Shown in pieces: positions 63,839 through 64,000 of a stretch of DNA of 64,000 nt (positions are counted from its first letter, which is position 1; every line of letters begins with the position of its first letter). Below the pieces are notes generated by a model. It saw only the letters and a list, made by a program, of their open reading frames with translations, did not search any database and was not told the DNA's origin. The position numbers and the translations under genes are program-made. The DNA is from Nitrospira sp. MA-1 (GTDB taxonomy: Bacteria; Nitrospirota; Nitrospiria; Nitrospirales; UBA8639): contig JAQJDB010000006.1 in NCBI GenBank assembly GCA_032139905.1, positions 496,001 to 560,000 on the forward strand, written 5' to 3'.

Positions 63839-64000
63839 TCAGGTGAGAACGTGTTCTCGTATGGTATTGCCGAGGCTTTTGCGCAGGGGGGAGTGAACAT
63901 AATATTTCAGGGCTTTCCACCCCATGCCGTTCCAGGCCGCCCAACAGGTCCGTATCCACTTTTCGCGGACCGCTTGTGCAATTGCGCGCTGCGAATACCG
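63839..64000 (-). CDS. 3' end of a gene running off the right edge
   Basis: The minus strand is open from the window edge to a TGA at 63839-63841, giving 53 codons that end in KYYVHSPLRKSLGNTIREHV. The frame has a coding-like composition rich in Trp, Arg and Lys (REKWIRTCWAAWNGMGWKAL). It ends 46 bp before the preferred start of the glycosyltransferase at 63792, as expected in a polysaccharide operon. No family can be named from this fragment; another glycosyltransferase or transferase is possible. Confidence 0.5.
   Translation of the reverse strand, partial: RYSQRAIAQAVREKWIRTCWAAWNGMGWKALKYYVHSPLRKSLGNTIREHVLT

Overview
The window looks like a chromosome segment of a Gram-negative, diderm bacterium. 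It encodes lipoproteins and signal peptidase II, a BamD-like outer-membrane assembly lipoprotein, a complete System I cytochrome c maturation set and a periplasmic thiol-redox pair. From general gene content (Ccm system, 2x[4Fe-4S] ferredoxin, Thi4-type thiazole synthase, MEP-pathway IspH) I would guess Nitrospirota, perhaps a Nitrospira relative. That is recognition from memory, not a database result. I saw no tRNA, rRNA or CRISPR array.

Region 1 (1-14287) is one co-directional carbohydrate operon: an ABC importer (binding lipoprotein, two permeases, MalK-type ATPase), a cytoplasmic GH1 beta-glucosidase, and two large exported paralogues that combine discoidin-like binding domains with a six-hairpin glycosidase-like domain. 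Most junctions overlap by 1 to 8 bases. The two junctions around the first permease gene are instead filled with copies of a structured ~200-300 bp repeat. The first block also holds a small antitoxin-like ORF, a decayed fragment resembling the C-terminus of a REP-associated transposase, and a 159-bp duplicate of the end of the binding-protein gene. The repeat copies show compensatory base changes in several stems, which makes them the most unusual feature of the window.

Region 2 (14667-23374) holds an exported protein with seven similar repeats, probably a seven-bladed propeller, with a C-terminal carbohydrate-binding-like domain. It also holds a secreted VIT-VWA protein with a clear terminator, and two paralogous membrane-protein genes (the first frameshifted) separated by an antitoxin/VapC pair.

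Region 3 (23518-32339) contains ccmABC, a CcmE-like/CcmD fusion, ccmE, ccmF, ccmG, ccmH and ccmI on the minus strand, diverging from tlpA-ccdA on the plus strand. Together they cover heme handling, apocytochrome thiol reduction and electron supply for c-type cytochrome maturation.

Region 4 (32799-50343) is mostly housekeeping: galE, bamD, fabH-like, ispH, smc, ferredoxin, a DMT exporter and small unknowns. It ends with a minus-strand thiamine operon, TPP riboswitch - thiC - thi4 - TPR protein - degenerate receiver - ygfZ. The Thi4 has histidine where the yeast suicide enzyme has its sulfur-donating cysteine.

Region 5 (50344-64000) contains surface-polysaccharide genes on the minus strand (glycosyltransferase, SGNH-like protein, WecD-like acetyltransferase, WecE-like aminotransferase). 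A 1.7-kb stretch without a recognisable gene follows, then nadA, ileS-lspA and a DUF2141-type exported protein. A second glycosyltransferase lies near the right edge, preceded by the 3' end of another gene that runs off the window.
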